From the NCBI RefSeq assembly GCF_030409685.1, contig NZ_JAUFQJ010000003.1, positions 248,001 to 312,000 on the forward strand: a stretch of 64,000 bases of DNA. The letters run 5' to 3'. The first letter of the stretch is position 1; every line of letters begins with the position of its first letter. The position numbers and the translations under genes were made by a program. The DNA is from Ferruginibacter paludis (GTDB taxonomy: Bacteria > Bacteroidota > Bacteroidia > Chitinophagales > Chitinophagaceae). This document shows positions 27,461 through 36,548 of the stretch, in pieces. The notes below the pieces were generated by a model that searched no databases, was not told where the DNA came from, and worked only from the letters and a program-made list of their open reading frames with translations.

Positions 27461-28405
27461 TTATAGATAATGATTGAAAATAAACGCCTGCCCGCTGACC
27501 AGCGCTTTGTCTGCATTTTGCTGCCGGCATATATTTTGCAAACCCAATGCATTCATGGCTGCCAGGTATAAATCAAGCAATACACCTTCTGATACGATTG
27601 TTACAGCCGCATATCTCTTTTGCAATAAATCTTTTAACTCGGCGCCAATGAGCAGGCCGCTTAAATACTGGTAGTTGTCTGCTTTATTCAATGCCCCAAA
27701 CAATTGGTTGGTACGGATATGAAAAATAGTATTGAGTACATTATTATCCACGGAATCCTGAACACCTTTTACAAACCACCGATTGTTTACAGTAGTATCT
27801 CCGGCTTCTACTGATGCTGCTAAAATACTCTTCGTTCTCAGCAGGTCAAACAATTCACCGGTCATATAAGTGCCAATATTTATTATTAGGCCATCCTGCA
27901 CCGTAATATGTTTGGAATGTGTTCCAGGAAAAATAAACAGCTGTTCAGCCGATGTATCTTCAATGCTGCAGCCCACCAAAATGGTTTCTTCACCCCGCAT
28001 TACGTCATTGCCCGAGCGAACACCAGACACAATGATCAGGTTATGCCGGAACAAATCCGTAGCCGGAATAAAGTGCGTTTCAAGCCCGGCTTTTTTTATA
28101 TAAAACGGGATGGATTTATAAGGCAATTCTATCATCCCCAAGGATGACGATGCCATGCCTGAGATAATCACCGTCACTCCATCTAAAGTCAACCCGGCCT
28201 GTTCTTCCAGCTCCTTAATGGGTTTCATTAAACTATTGGTGTAAAACAAAATTCTGTCACTGTCTCCGGACTCTTTATACGAAGCATGAGCAGCTGCAAT
28301 GCCTTGTGCAGAGCGACTTTCGGCCAATACTTTTTCTGTACCAGTTTCAATCAACCTAAGCCTGAAAGAACTCGTGCCCCAATCGCAACTGATAAAATGT
28401 TTCAT
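27461..28405 (-). CDS. dgoK: 2-dehydro-3-deoxygalactonokinase
   Basis: 314 residues, close to family size. The sugar-kinase fold starts with the phosphate loop FISCDWGTSSFRLRLIE, then VIISGMASSSLGMIELPY and IFPGTHSKHITVQDG, all typical of DgoK. It phosphorylates 2-keto-3-deoxygalactonate with ATP to the 6-phosphate in the De Ley-Doudoroff pathway, in the cytoplasm. It lies between dgoD/dgoA upstream and the lactonase downstream. The 285-base gap on its 5' side, long for this operon, holds a remnant of an MFS transporter, so the gene now follows a scar rather than an intact transporter. Confidence 0.93.
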   Translation of the reverse strand: MKHFISCDWGTSSFRLRLIETGTEKVLAESRSAQGIAAAHASYKESGDSDRILFYTNSLMKPIKELEEQAGLTLDGVTVIISGMASSSLGMIELPYKSIPFYIKKAGLETHFIPATDLFRHNLIIVSGVRSGNDVMRGEETILVGCSIEDTSAEQLFIFPGTHSKHITVQDGLIINIGTYMTGELFDLLRTKSILAASVEAGDTTVNNRWFVKGVQDSVDNNVLNTIFHIRTNQLFGALNKADNYQYLSGLLIGAELKDLLQKRYAAVTIVSEGVLLDLYLAAMNALGLQNICRQQNADKALVSGQAFIFNHYL

Positions 28406-28466
28406 GACTTTTTTTAATGGATGTTACAAAAAATAGCTGTCGTTTTTACCAGGGTGATACGGTTTA

Positions 28467-28604
28467 TTAAATGTCTGTTGTGATTGTTTGTATGCGTTCC
28501 ACTTTACCTACCAAAACTATATAGCACAATGCGCCGGTAATGCCGAGTGCACCAATGAATATAAGGGCCGGTTCAAAACTGGCTACTGGCAAGTCAAATA
28601 GACC
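28467..28604 (-). pseudogene. C-terminal remnant of an MFS sugar-acid transporter
   Basis: Between dgoD and dgoK, the minus strand has a 46-codon open stretch closed by TAA at 28605-28607 upstream and ending at TAA 28467-28469. It reads DLPVASFEPALIFIGALG, then ITGALCYIVLVGKVERIQT. One hydrophobic helix followed by VGKVERI is characteristic of the last helix and basic tail of MFS sugar-acid transporters. There is no start codon, and the roughly 400 preceding codons are missing. An MFS galactonate/hexuronate-type transporter is the expected occupant of this position, so this is interpreted as an internal deletion leaving the 3' end. The AT-rich 28605-28690 joins it to dgoD. Confidence 0.7.
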
Positions 28605-28690
28605 TTACAAAATGAACACTCTATTTTTTGACTTTTTACTTTTGAATTTTTACTTTACTTAAGACTTACAAATTACTTTAACCCTTCACG

Positions 28691-29839
28691 CTACCATTCC
28701 GCCACACTCCCATCCGGATGACGCCACAATGGATTGTGCCAGTTATGTCCCTCCTGTTCCATTTTTATCACATAGGCCTCGTTGATTTCGATGCCCAGGC
28801 CCGGCCCGGAAGGAATTTTTACAAACCCATTTTCATAATCAAAAACAGAGCGGTCGGTAATATAATCCAGTAAATCGTTGCCTTTGTTGTAATGGATGCC
28901 CAGGCTTTGTTCCTGTATAAAAGCATTGTGGCAACTGGCATCTACCTGCAGGCAGGCAGCCAGCGCAATGGGCCCCAGCGGGCAATGAGGCGCTGCCGCC
29001 ACGTCAAACGCTTCCGCCATCGAAATAATTTTTTTACACTCTGTAATGCCACCGGCGTGTGATAAGTCCGGCTGAATAATATCGACATATCCATCTTTCA
29101 GCAAATCTTTAAACTGCCAGCGGCTGAACATTCTTTCGCCGGTGGCAATGGGTATAGAAGTCAGTTGTGCAATATCTCTCAGGGCTTCATTGTTTTCAGG
29201 TAACACCGGCTCTTCAATAAACATCGGGTGAAACTGTTCCAGTTCTTTCGCCATCACTTTTGCCATTGGCTTGTGCAGCCGCCCATGAAAATCAATACCA
29301 ATACCGATGGCATTTCCTACTGCGTTTCTCACACTTGCAACGCGGCTTAATACGCGGTCAATTTTATCATAGCTGTCTATATATTGCAACTCCTCCGTAG
29401 CATTCATCTTAACTGCGGTAAAGCCATTGGCTACTGCCTTGGTGGCTTCATTGGCAACATCGGCGGGCCTGTCGCCACCAATCCAGGAATATACCTTTAT
29501 ACTATCCCTTGCTTTACCTCCCATCAGCTGGTAAATGGGTGCGTTAAAAAACTTTCCTTTGATATCCCAAAGTGCCTGGTCGATACCGGAAATCGCACTC
29601 ATTAAAATTGGCCCACCGCGGTAAAAGCCGCCACGGTACATCGTGTTCCAGTGATCTTCAATATGCATCGGGTCTTTGCCCACCAGGTTTTGCATCAGCT
29701 CCTCAACAGCCGCTTTTACGGTGGCGGCCTTGCCTTCAATAATCGGCTCTCCCCAACCCGTTATGCCTTCATCGGTTTCAATTTTTAAAAACAACCAGCG
29801 GGGCGGTACCTGGAACAATCTGTACGATAGAATCTTCAT
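28691..29839 (-). CDS. dgoD: D-galactonate dehydratase
   Basis: 382 residues, the same length as the E. coli enzyme. This enolase-superfamily protein has metal ligands and catalytic residues at the positions I recall for E. coli DgoD: Asp183 and His185 in [10 protein letters not shown], Glu209 in FIEEPV, Glu235 in ATGERMFSR, His285 in AAPHCPLGP and Glu310 in FIQEQS. It dehydrates D-galactonate to 2-dehydro-3-deoxy-D-galactonate. It follows the aldolase gene by 9 bases, so the two are surely co-transcribed. The match in residue numbering makes the galactonate assignment firmer than for most members of this superfamily. Confidence 0.95.
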   Translation of the reverse strand: MKILSYRLFQVPPRWLFLKIETDEGITGWGEPIIEGKAATVKAAVEELMQNLVGKDPMHIEDHWNTMYRGGFYRGGPILMSAISGIDQALWDIKGKFFNAPIYQLMGGKARDSIKVYSWIGGDRPADVANEATKAVANGFTAVKMNATEELQYIDSYDKIDRVLSRVASVRNAVGNAIGIGIDFHGRLHKPMAKVMAKELEQFHPMFIEEPVLPENNEALRDIAQLTSIPIATGERMFSRWQFKDLLKDGYVDIIQPDLSHAGGITECKKIISMAEAFDVAAAPHCPLGPIALAACLQVDASCHNAFIQEQSLGIHYNKGNDLLDYITDRSVFDYENGFVKIPSGPGLGIEINEAYVIKMEQEGHNWHNPLWRHPDGSVAEW

Positions 29840-29848
29840 AAATATAGC

Positions 29849-30472
29849 TTAACTGTTTAATGCTGTAATTAATTGTTGGGCTTTGTTGGTAAGGGTAGTT
29901 AAATAGGCTTCATCGATAGTAGCCTTGCTATTTACCAGTGCACTGCCTATACCGAATGCAACAGCACCGGCGGCTGCAAAGGTTTTTATATTACCTGCGT
30001 CAATACCACCCGTTGGCATTACCCGGATATGATTGAGTGGTGCTAAAATATTTTTAATATAGGCTGCGTCTGGAGCCGGAAAAACCTTTACAATATCCGC
30101 CCCGTTATTATGAGCCGTTAAAATTTCCGTTGGCGTATAAGCGCCGGGAATACTGATTCTGCCAGCGTCCCTGGTAGTTTTAATTACAGCGATATCAAGT
30201 GCAGGCGAGATTAAAAAAGCAGCCCCGGCTGCAATGGCATTGTTGGCATCGCTTACATTTAACACCGTACCGGCACCTATCAGCATCCTGTCTTTAAAAG
30301 TTACACTTAATTCTTCTATCAGTGGTAAAGCAGCTTCTGAGTTCAATGTCACTTCAAGCAAACGAATGCCGCCAGCATACAACGCTTCGGCTATACGCAC
30401 AGTTTCTTTTGGCGGCATGCCGCGAAGAATGGCGACTATTTTATGATCGAGCAGCCGGGATAATAGTTGCAT
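29849..30472 (-). CDS. dgoA: 2-dehydro-3-deoxy-6-phosphogalactonate aldolase
   Basis: 207 residues, KDPG/KDPGal aldolase family. Visible are IVAILRGMPP, Glu40 in LLEVTLNS, GAGTVLN, the SPALD loop, and Schiff-base Lys129 in DIVKVFPAPD, followed by MPTGGID. It cleaves the phosphorylated keto-deoxy acid to pyruvate and glyceraldehyde 3-phosphate. The family alone does not separate KDPG from KDPGal aldolases; the dgoD and dgoK neighbours decide it. It is the first gene of the minus-strand cluster that runs down to 23320. A TATATTTG element about 50 bases upstream is a candidate promoter. Confidence 0.92.
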   Translation of the reverse strand: MQLLSRLLDHKIVAILRGMPPKETVRIAEALYAGGIRLLEVTLNSEAALPLIEELSVTFKDRMLIGAGTVLNVSDANNAIAAGAAFLISPALDIAVIKTTRDAGRISIPGAYTPTEILTAHNNGADIVKVFPAPDAAYIKNILAPLNHIRVMPTGGIDAGNIKTFAAAGAVAFGIGSALVNSKATIDEAYLTTLTNKAQQLITALNS

Positions 30473-30521
30473 ATAATTTGAGATAATAAATTTGTTCCTG
30501 GTTCAAAAAAGTTAACAGCAT

Positions 30522-30529
30522 CAAATATA
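30522..30529 (-). promoter_or_regulatory. putative -7 element of the dgo cluster (TATATTTG)
   Basis: On the minus strand this reads TATATTTG, an exact TAnnTTTG match, 50 bases before the dgoA start. No good TTTG -33 element is seen at the usual distance, so strength is doubtful; the surrounding 30473-30751 gap is AT-rich and otherwise featureless. Confidence 0.35.
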
Positions 30530-30751
30530 AACAAGGAACATTGAATTCATTTTTTTTATAAAAGTACCTTTATGATATAAACTGTAAACAAAAGGCAATA
30601 CAGCGTTGCATATTATTAATGCCTTTCTTTTCTTTGCTGATTTTATGTAAAATTTCCGGGCTTTATTTGGGTGCAATCAGGCATTTTATTTTATCTCCTG
30701 AATTACCTGTTTACTAATTTTACTATTTTTAGTAATACTTAAATGATTGTT

Positions 30752-31933
30752 ATGAAAAAAATGTGTTTGCCGCTTCTGCTTTTTTTATGTCAGACTCTGC
30801 TGGCACAACAATTATATCAAATGCCGGAAGGTGTGCGGCAAAGCACCATCAGTACCTTTGAAAATATCAACGGTATCAAAAATGCCGGTGGAAAAACGAA
30901 TAAAACCGGTAAAGGAAATGCCTTTGAAGATCTGAAAGCCGGCGCATCTAAAACACTGCTGAATGTACAGGGCGCTGGTATTATTCAGCGGATGTGGTTT
31001 ACGGTGAGAGACCGGTCGCCTGAAATGTTGCGCAGCATGCGCTTGCGCATGTACTGGGACAACAGCTCCAAACCCGCTGTAGACGTACCTTTTGGTGACT
31101 TCTTTGGTTTCGGCTTATCCAAGATGATCAAATTTGAATCGGCGCTTTTTTCAAGTCCGGAAGGCCGGTCATTCAACTGCTATATTCCTATGCCTTATAA
31201 AACCGGCGCCAAAGTGGTGATCACCAATGAAAGTAACAATAACATTGAATTGCTTTTTTTCGACATCGATTTTATACATCTTGTAAAACCTGATCCAAAG
31301 GCGTTATACTTTCACGCCTACTGGACCAGGCAAAAAACTTCTGCCCTCGGCAGCGACTTTGAATTTTTACCTGCCGTAAAAGGCAAGGGAAGATACCTTG
31401 GTGTAAACATGGGTGTAAATGCAGACAAACGGTATGCAGACACCTGGTGGGGCGAAGGCGAAGTAAAAATCTATAAAGATGGCGACGATAAACTGCCCGG
31501 TTACAATGGCACCGGTTCGGAAGATTATATTGGTACCGGCTGGGGACTGGGTACTTTTACCAATATGTACCAGGGAGCAACCATTGCCAACGACAGCACC
31601 AAACAATATGCGTTTTACAGGTTTCATATTCCCGACCAGGTATTTTTCAACAGTAGTTTCCGCGGCACCATTCAGCAGATTGGTGGCGGCGATCTGGAAC
31701 TGGTAAGAAAACTGATCAAAGAAAACGTTCCCTTAAAACCAGTAACGGTACAATCAGAAGCAGGCTTCAATAGATTACTGGATAATCCGCTGGATATAAA
31801 TGATGCAGCGTTTCCAAAAGGGTGGGTTAATTTTTACCGGATAGATGATTACTCAGCCACTACTTATTTTTACCTGGATAAACCTGTTACCAATTTAGCG
31901 GCGTTGCCCGAGGTAAGTGAACGGATTAGGTAA
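30752..31933 (+). CDS. DUF2961 / GH172 family glycoside hydrolase
   Basis: 393 residues from ATG 30752 (MKKMCLPLLLFLCQTLLAQ is a signal peptide; an ATG three codons earlier is also possible). DUF2961 core features: GAGIIQRMWFTV near 75, VDVPFGDFFGFG near 113, CYIPMPY near 145, and the key GEGEVKIYKDGD to GTGSEDYIGTGWG stretch near 235-262, which carries the acidic residues of the family. Characterised GH172 enzymes act on alpha-D-fructofuranosyl or arabinofuranosyl linkages. The product is expected in the periplasm or outside. It is divergent from the dgo cluster across a 279-base gap and may share its regulation, but no shared site is seen. Confidence 0.88.
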   Translation: MKKMCLPLLLFLCQTLLAQQLYQMPEGVRQSTISTFENINGIKNAGGKTNKTGKGNAFEDLKAGASKTLLNVQGAGIIQRMWFTVRDRSPEMLRSMRLRMYWDNSSKPAVDVPFGDFFGFGLSKMIKFESALFSSPEGRSFNCYIPMPYKTGAKVVITNESNNNIELLFFDIDFIHLVKPDPKALYFHAYWTRQKTSALGSDFEFLPAVKGKGRYLGVNMGVNADKRYADTWWGEGEVKIYKDGDDKLPGYNGTGSEDYIGTGWGLGTFTNMYQGATIANDSTKQYAFYRFHIPDQVFFNSSFRGTIQQIGGGDLELVRKLIKENVPLKPVTVQSEAGFNRLLDNPLDINDAAFPKGWVNFYRIDDYSATTYFYLDKPVTNLAALPEVSERIR

Positions 31934-32095
31934 AGTTTTTTTCTGCAAAACCAAAGCCAGATAATGACATTGCCTGGCAGCAATATTCAACAGCAGTAAT
32001 ACGTAAAGGTTGCGGCTGCTTAAACTATTGTGGGGAGTTAATTCTATTCCCTCATTATGATTGTGTCATCAACCACTTTTCCAATGGCCCATGCC

Positions 32096-32695
32096 CTACT
32101 GTCTTAAATAATACAATTCCGCTAACTTTATTTTCTTCTCCGGCCATTCCTCCTGTATAATACTATAGTAGGCGGAGTTTCGGCGGGTGTTGTTATCCCT
32201 TAGCATATCATTTCTAAAAATACCTTCCAACTGGCCGCCTATTTTTTCAATTGCCTTTCTTGACCGCACATTATTTTCGTCCGTTTTTAACTGCACACGT
32301 GCTGTATTTAATTTTTCAAAACAATGTGTCAGCAACAGTAGTTTGCATTCGAGGTTAACAGGTGTAGCCCAGTAATCAGGATGCAACCAGGTGGAACCAA
32401 TTTCAAGCTTCAAATTTTTAGGCTGCAGGTCCAGTAACGATGTACTTCCTATTATTTTATTTTCTGCCTTATGAACAATCACAAATGGAAACCTGGTTTC
32501 AACATTCCGTTCAGCGAGGGCTGTAGTCAATACCGATAAAATTCTCGATGAGTCCGTACCATCAAACGGATAAAATTGCCAAATGCGCTCGTCTTTTGCC
32601 AGTTGTTCCAATACCGGGAAATGCATTTCTTCCAGCGGAATTAAATTGACCGTTTGGCCTTGTAAAATGGTGGGGTAATTTATCCAGCTGCTCAT
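32096..32695 (-). CDS. GNAT N-acetyltransferase, RimJ/RimL-like
   Basis: 199 residues. Typical RimJ/RimL-type features include VNLIPLEEMHFPVLEQLAKDERIW at the N-terminus, FVIVHKAENKIIGSTSLLDL, EIGSTWLHPDYW (the strand-4 signature), and ARVQLKTDENNVRSRKAIEKIGGQLEG with the conserved N-x-x-S-R acetyl-CoA segment. It likely acetylates an amino group of a small molecule or protein N-terminus. It stands alone between GH172 (162-base gap with nothing recognisable) and a divergent LVIVD lipoprotein. Confidence 0.88.
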   Translation of the reverse strand: MSSWINYPTILQGQTVNLIPLEEMHFPVLEQLAKDERIWQFYPFDGTDSSRILSVLTTALAERNVETRFPFVIVHKAENKIIGSTSLLDLQPKNLKLEIGSTWLHPDYWATPVNLECKLLLLTHCFEKLNTARVQLKTDENNVRSRKAIEKIGGQLEGIFRNDMLRDNNTRRNSAYYSIIQEEWPEKKIKLAELYYLRQ

Positions 32696-32852
32696 CCTGC
32701 ATTTATTGATTTACCGGCTATAATTGTAGCTGCGAAGATAATCGTATAGCCAAATAATCATCTCTCAAAAAAATAGCCTTAAAAAAAATAAATTTCTACC
32801 CTATAATGCAACCCTCATAAAAAATAAGTTGTCAGCTTTCAAAACGAAGTAT

Positions 32853-34124
32853 ATGAAAAAAAATACCCGGTATCTGTTACAGTCCCTGTTTGCGTTTACA
32901 GTGATTACGATCCTGTTTTCATCCTGCATAAAAGACACGCTCAAACGAACCCGAACCTATACCATGTATACCCCCGTGTACAAAGAAAGAGCAGTTGTGC
33001 TGAACTCTATCAATGGCAATGCTTCAGAAGCCATTGACCAGGCAGGTAAAATTTATGTAAAGGATAATTTTATTTACCTCAACGAAGTCAACAAGGGAAT
33101 TCACGTGATTGATAACAGCAATCCTGCCAGTCCGCAGCGGGTTGCTTTTCTTTCCATTCCCGGCAATACCGATATCGCCATCAAAGGCCACACACTGTAT
33201 GCGGATATGTACAGCGACCTGGTTGCGGTGGACATCACTGATATTCATAACACCAAAATCACCAGTACAATCAGTAATTTTTTTCCTGGCCGTGCCCAGT
33301 TTTACGGCCATGCTACCAACTTTAATGAAATGATTGTAGTTGACTGGATTAAGAAGGATACCACTGTGGAAATAAATGATTATGTTACTCCGCCGGTGCC
33401 GGGTACCTGCAATGGTTGCTATTTTGCAACACTGTCATCATCGGCAGATGCAATCAAGTCTTCATCTACAGGAACCGCAGGCTCTATGGCGGGCATGGTG
33501 TTAATGAAAGATCATTTATATGCGATTACCGAAATGCATAGCCTGGGTATTGTAGATATTACCAACGAAACAACCCCAAAACTGGATACGAGTTTCTTCG
33601 CCGGCTTTGACCTGCAAACTATTTTTCCCTTTGAAGACAAATTGTTTCTCGGCTCAGCAATTGGCATGTTTATGTTTGATGTTAGCGACCCGGTGCATCC
33701 TGTAGCTGTTGGTGAGTTCTCTCACGGAAGGGCCTGCGACCCGGTTATAACTGACGGCCACTATGCTTATGTAACATTACACGCGGGCGACGGTTGCGGA
33801 GGCAGCTCCAACGAACTGGATGTAATTGATGTAAACGACTTAAAAAATTCAAAACTGGTAAAAACCTACCCGCTAACAAAACCCACCGGACTTAGCAAAG
33901 ATGGCGACCTGCTTTTTATTTGTGATGGTACCGATGTAAAAGTGTACAATGCTGCTAACCCTGCTGACTTGCAGCTATTGCAAAAGATAACAAGTAAAGA
34001 TCCGTATGATGTTATTTCGGGAGATAAGAAAGCGATGGTGGTGTGTCCGGACGGCTTATACCAGTATGACTATAGTGACGTCAGTAACATCAAGCAGTTA
34101 AGTTTCTTTTCTATTAAAAATTAA
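32853..34124 (+). CDS. LVIVD-repeat lipoprotein
   Basis: 423 residues from ATG 32853 (MKKNTRYLLQSLFAFTVI, then LFSSC lipobox with Cys near 25). Beta-propeller-like LVIVD repeats recur: GIHVIDNSNPASPQRVAFL, LVAVDITDIHNTKI, LGIVDITNETTPKL, GMFMFDVSDPVHPVAVGEF and LDVIDVNDLKNSKLV. Two Cys-rich spots (TCNGCYF; GDGCGGSS) may form disulphides. An outer-surface or periplasmic lipoprotein of unknown role; the family is common in Bacteroidota. A strong terminator follows at 34175. Confidence 0.87.
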   Translation: MKKNTRYLLQSLFAFTVITILFSSCIKDTLKRTRTYTMYTPVYKERAVVLNSINGNASEAIDQAGKIYVKDNFIYLNEVNKGIHVIDNSNPASPQRVAFLSIPGNTDIAIKGHTLYADMYSDLVAVDITDIHNTKITSTISNFFPGRAQFYGHATNFNEMIVVDWIKKDTTVEINDYVTPPVPGTCNGCYFATLSSSADAIKSSSTGTAGSMAGMVLMKDHLYAITEMHSLGIVDITNETTPKLDTSFFAGFDLQTIFPFEDKLFLGSAIGMFMFDVSDPVHPVAVGEFSHGRACDPVITDGHYAYVTLHAGDGCGGSSNELDVIDVNDLKNSKLVKTYPLTKPTGLSKDGDLLFICDGTDVKVYNAANPADLQLLQKITSKDPYDVISGDKKAMVVCPDGLYQYDYSDVSNIKQLSFFSIKN

Positions 34125-34174
34125 TTGTACCCCGTTTTATACATTAGCTAAAGACGTATCACTAAACAACATTT

Positions 34175-34208
34175 TACCGGGCTTAGATAGCCCGGTATTT
34201 GTTTTTTT
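34175..34208 (+). terminator. rho-independent terminator after LVIVD gene
   Basis: A 9-bp stem TACCGGGCT (34175-34183) with AGCCCGGTA (34189-34197), 5-base loop, then TTTGTTTTTTT. It lies 50 bases past the LVIVD stop, between convergent genes. Confidence 0.85.
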
Positions 34209-34324
34209 AAGATTAAAAATATTGTTATTCATGCAAATTCTCCTAACCTAATCCTTCATGGAACAATTATTTCCGCATACAGATGCCATTGTACATCAGG
34301 CAGTATTTTAATGTGCTGTGGTTA

Positions 34325-35173
34325 TTATTTTATCTGCACTATGCCCGGTGATACCAAAGGAAACAGCGTGAAGACTTTTGCATCGTGACCCGGGATGATG
34401 TATTTGTTATCAGAGGCCAGCGTCTTCATTCTTTGCATGGCTTTTACATACCCTGCGGGATCAAGTGTGCCTCCAACGGAGGGCGGCGTTAAATGCTCCA
34501 GGCTATAATATATCCAGATGTTGTCAGATGCCAACACCATTTTTTTAGTGCCGGTATTCACCATAACATATTGAGAATTAAAAGTGTGTTTTGATCCCGT
34601 GTACACCCTGATACCTGGTATAATTTCTTTATTGTCTCCTTCAATCAATGTTAACCTGCCAGCCAGGTTTGCGGCGATAATTTTCAGCACATCCCTTTTA
34701 TTAAAGCCACCGTTATTACCATTCTTTTGCCAGGCGGTTGCCACAAAATAATTGAAGTCTTCTTTTTGCATCCAGATTTGCGCATTGGGAAAAAGATCAA
34801 TCCCGTCGATGTGATCCCAATGCGGATGGCTGATGATGATATCGGTAATATCGCCGGGCTTTATCCCGGTTTTTAACAGCATCGAATCCGGCCGGATATA
34901 ATTGACAATACCAAACTCTTTCGCATCTTCAATACCACTTAAAAATCCTGCATCCAGCAAAATATTTTTGCCGTTTTTTTCTTTTATCAGCCAAACCATA
35001 AAATCAATCGCCACGCTATCGCGGTCCGGGCCTTTATATGCCCAGGCCGAAACAGGTGATGGTTGCGCTGTAGAAGCAAAGCGCAATGCATACACATCGT
35101 ACTTATCAGGCTGGCACCATGCACTAAGGGAAGTGGCCAGCATTACAAGCAATGCAAACAAGCTATTTTTCAT
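34325..35173 (-). CDS. secreted MBL-fold metallohydrolase, lactonase-like
   Basis: 282 residues from ATG 35173 (signal peptide MKNSLFALLVMLATSLSAWC); an ATG six codons earlier is less fitting. The metallo-beta-lactamase zinc motif HPHWDHIDG is near residue 120, with the later ligands in GSKHTFNSQY and GHDAKVF. The order and the YSLEHLTPP segment resemble N-acyl-homoserine-lactonase (AttM/AiiB) type enzymes. It hydrolyses a lactone or ester outside the cytoplasm; quorum quenching is possible but not shown. It lies about 100 bases after a secreted hypothetical gene on the same strand. Confidence 0.85.
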   Translation of the reverse strand: MKNSLFALLVMLATSLSAWCQPDKYDVYALRFASTAQPSPVSAWAYKGPDRDSVAIDFMVWLIKEKNGKNILLDAGFLSGIEDAKEFGIVNYIRPDSMLLKTGIKPGDITDIIISHPHWDHIDGIDLFPNAQIWMQKEDFNYFVATAWQKNGNNGGFNKRDVLKIIAANLAGRLTLIEGDNKEIIPGIRVYTGSKHTFNSQYVMVNTGTKKMVLASDNIWIYYSLEHLTPPSVGGTLDPAGYVKAMQRMKTLASDNKYIIPGHDAKVFTLFPLVSPGIVQIK

Positions 35174-35289
35174 TGTATCATTTTTAAGCAATCAGCCGGC
35201 ATCGCAACAGTGATACGCAGCACTATCCTTGAATAATTGACCAAGCCCCGATACTATACAACACAGTTGCTTTGTATAGCAATGGATAG

Positions 35290-35892
35290 CTATTGTGCAC
35301 AATCCAGCTTTGCTGCATATTTGCTGGAGCTGCCAAAACAGTCTATTCGAATGCCCGTATTTCCGTTTACCCAAACCCAGCTGAGTTTCATAAATACGGG
35401 ATCTTTTTTTGGTATTTTTACTTCGTAATAATAATAGCCGGCGAGTGTTTTGCCATCGCACTTTTTAAGCAGTTTTGCTTTAAAATCGTTTTTACCAAAA
35501 ATACTGTCGATGGTAAATTTAGGCTGTAATTCAGGACTTAACGGCGAGCTCACAATGCTGAAAGAAGTATAGCCACTGCGGGGGCCTTTCAGCATCACGT
35601 TCCATTTGACAGGTTGACCGGCCTGCATAAAACTGCGACCGTTAATGGTGAGATCTGCGATACCTATGCGGAAAAAATTGATGCTGGTATCGTCGCTCAT
35701 GGTAATTTTATTTTCTTTCCATTTGACAGCAAATTTTTTGGGATTGTCCACCGCCCAGTCGCCCACATTCTCATAACCGTTGGCATCCGTTACCAGGCTT
35801 TTAACAAGATCATACAATGTGGGTTTAGGTTGTTGTGCATACATGATCGTGGTGCAGCAAATAAAAAAGGCGCTTAAAAAAAGTTGCTTCAT
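35290..35892 (-). CDS. secreted protein of unknown function
   Basis: 200 residues with a signal peptide (MKQLFLSAFFICCTTIMYAQ). No named family recognised. The mature protein has an acidic-start helix (LYDLVKSLVTDANGYENVGDWA), a beta-rich middle (SYTSFSIVSS-like strands) and a C-terminal strand pair with YYYYEVKIPKKDP and KLSWVWVNGNTGIRI. Two Cys occur near the end (DCFGSS, LDCAQ) and one in KKCDGKT. It precedes the MBL-fold gene by 116 bases on the same strand; an imperfect inverted repeat at 35254-35279 lies between them. Confidence 0.7.
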   Translation of the reverse strand: MKQLFLSAFFICCTTIMYAQQPKPTLYDLVKSLVTDANGYENVGDWAVDNPKKFAVKWKENKITMSDDTSINFFRIGIADLTINGRSFMQAGQPVKWNVMLKGPRSGYTSFSIVSSPLSPELQPKFTIDSIFGKNDFKAKLLKKCDGKTLAGYYYYEVKIPKKDPVFMKLSWVWVNGNTGIRIDCFGSSSKYAAKLDCAQ

Positions 35893-35981
35893 GTTTTTAA
35901 AGTTAAAACATTTATTGAATAGTTTCCGGTCTCCTATTCTTGCTTTTTACAGAATAAACTTTTTCACTGAAAATAATTTTG

Positions 35982-36449
35982 TCACCAGCTTTTAAATGGT
36001 AATAACGTTAAGTTAGAATTATAGTATTTCGTTTCGCCGGTAACTTCCCTTGTTATCCATGCCGGAAGCGTAAATTTTTCATCTTCACTTAACAGTTCTA
36101 TTTCGGCTACAATCAACCCTTCATTGTCGCCCAAAAATTCATCTACTTCCCAGATTTTATTATCAATCAGCAACTCGTACCGGATTTTAGACAATTCCGA
36201 AGTTGAAAAAGCATCCAGCAATTCCCTGGCATCGTCTAATGGAATGCTGTATTCGTATTCGGCTCTTGTCGCTCCATCATTTTTGCCTTTTATTGTCAGC
36301 CAGCCTCCTGCGTCCGTTAACCTTACGCGGATGGTTTTATTTACATCTGTCAATAAATAACCCTGCCTGTATAATTGTCCTGCCGGCTTTTTGGTGGCTG
36401 CCCATTTTTCTCTGTCCACTAAAAACTTTCTTTCTATTTCCTGTGCCAT
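35982..36449 (-). CDS. CYTH domain phosphohydrolase-like protein
   Basis: 155 residues. The defining CYTH signature EIERKFLVD is at residues 4-12. Alternating charged residues lining a triphosphate tunnel follow: RQGYLL, TIRVRLTDAGGWLTIKGK, RAEYEYSIP, KIRYELLIDNKIWEVDEF and LIVAEIEL. CYTH/triphosphate-tunnel enzymes hydrolyse inorganic triphosphate or thiamine triphosphate with Mg2+; a few are adenylate cyclases. Single-domain and without a CHAD partner, so simple triphosphatase activity is the best guess. Confidence 0.92.
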   Translation of the reverse strand: MAQEIERKFLVDREKWAATKKPAGQLYRQGYLLTDVNKTIRVRLTDAGGWLTIKGKNDGATRAEYEYSIPLDDARELLDAFSTSELSKIRYELLIDNKIWEVDEFLGDNEGLIVAEIELLSEDEKFTLPAWITREVTGETKYYNSNLTLLPFKSW

Positions 36450-36494
36450 ACATTTTATTACTTTTAAAACTGCCGCAACAAGGTAATGCCTTTC

Positions 36495-36529
36495 TTTGCA
36501 GGGCCGTTATTTATTGTTAAGTAACTTTG
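36495..36529 (+). promoter_or_regulatory. Bacteroidota promoter for the EcsC-family gene
   Basis: TTTG at 36495-36498 (-33), 23-base spacer, TAACTTTG at 36522-36529 (-7, exact TAnnTTTG). The start codon of the EcsC-family gene follows at 36549, so the leader would be very short. Confidence 0.6.
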
Positions 36530-36548
36530 ATCTGTATAAAACTTTTCT

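Noticed and set aside
1050..33115. TTCACGTGA cores at about 1054 and 33101 as parS sites
   Set aside because: Only 9 of the 16 bases of the parS palindrome match, both lie inside unrelated coding sequence, and 9-mers like these arise by chance; no full parS was found near parAB.
35254..35279. Inverted repeat CTATACAA/TTGTATAG as terminator
   Set aside because: The 8-bp stem is A/T-rich and no T run follows on either strand in the needed place.
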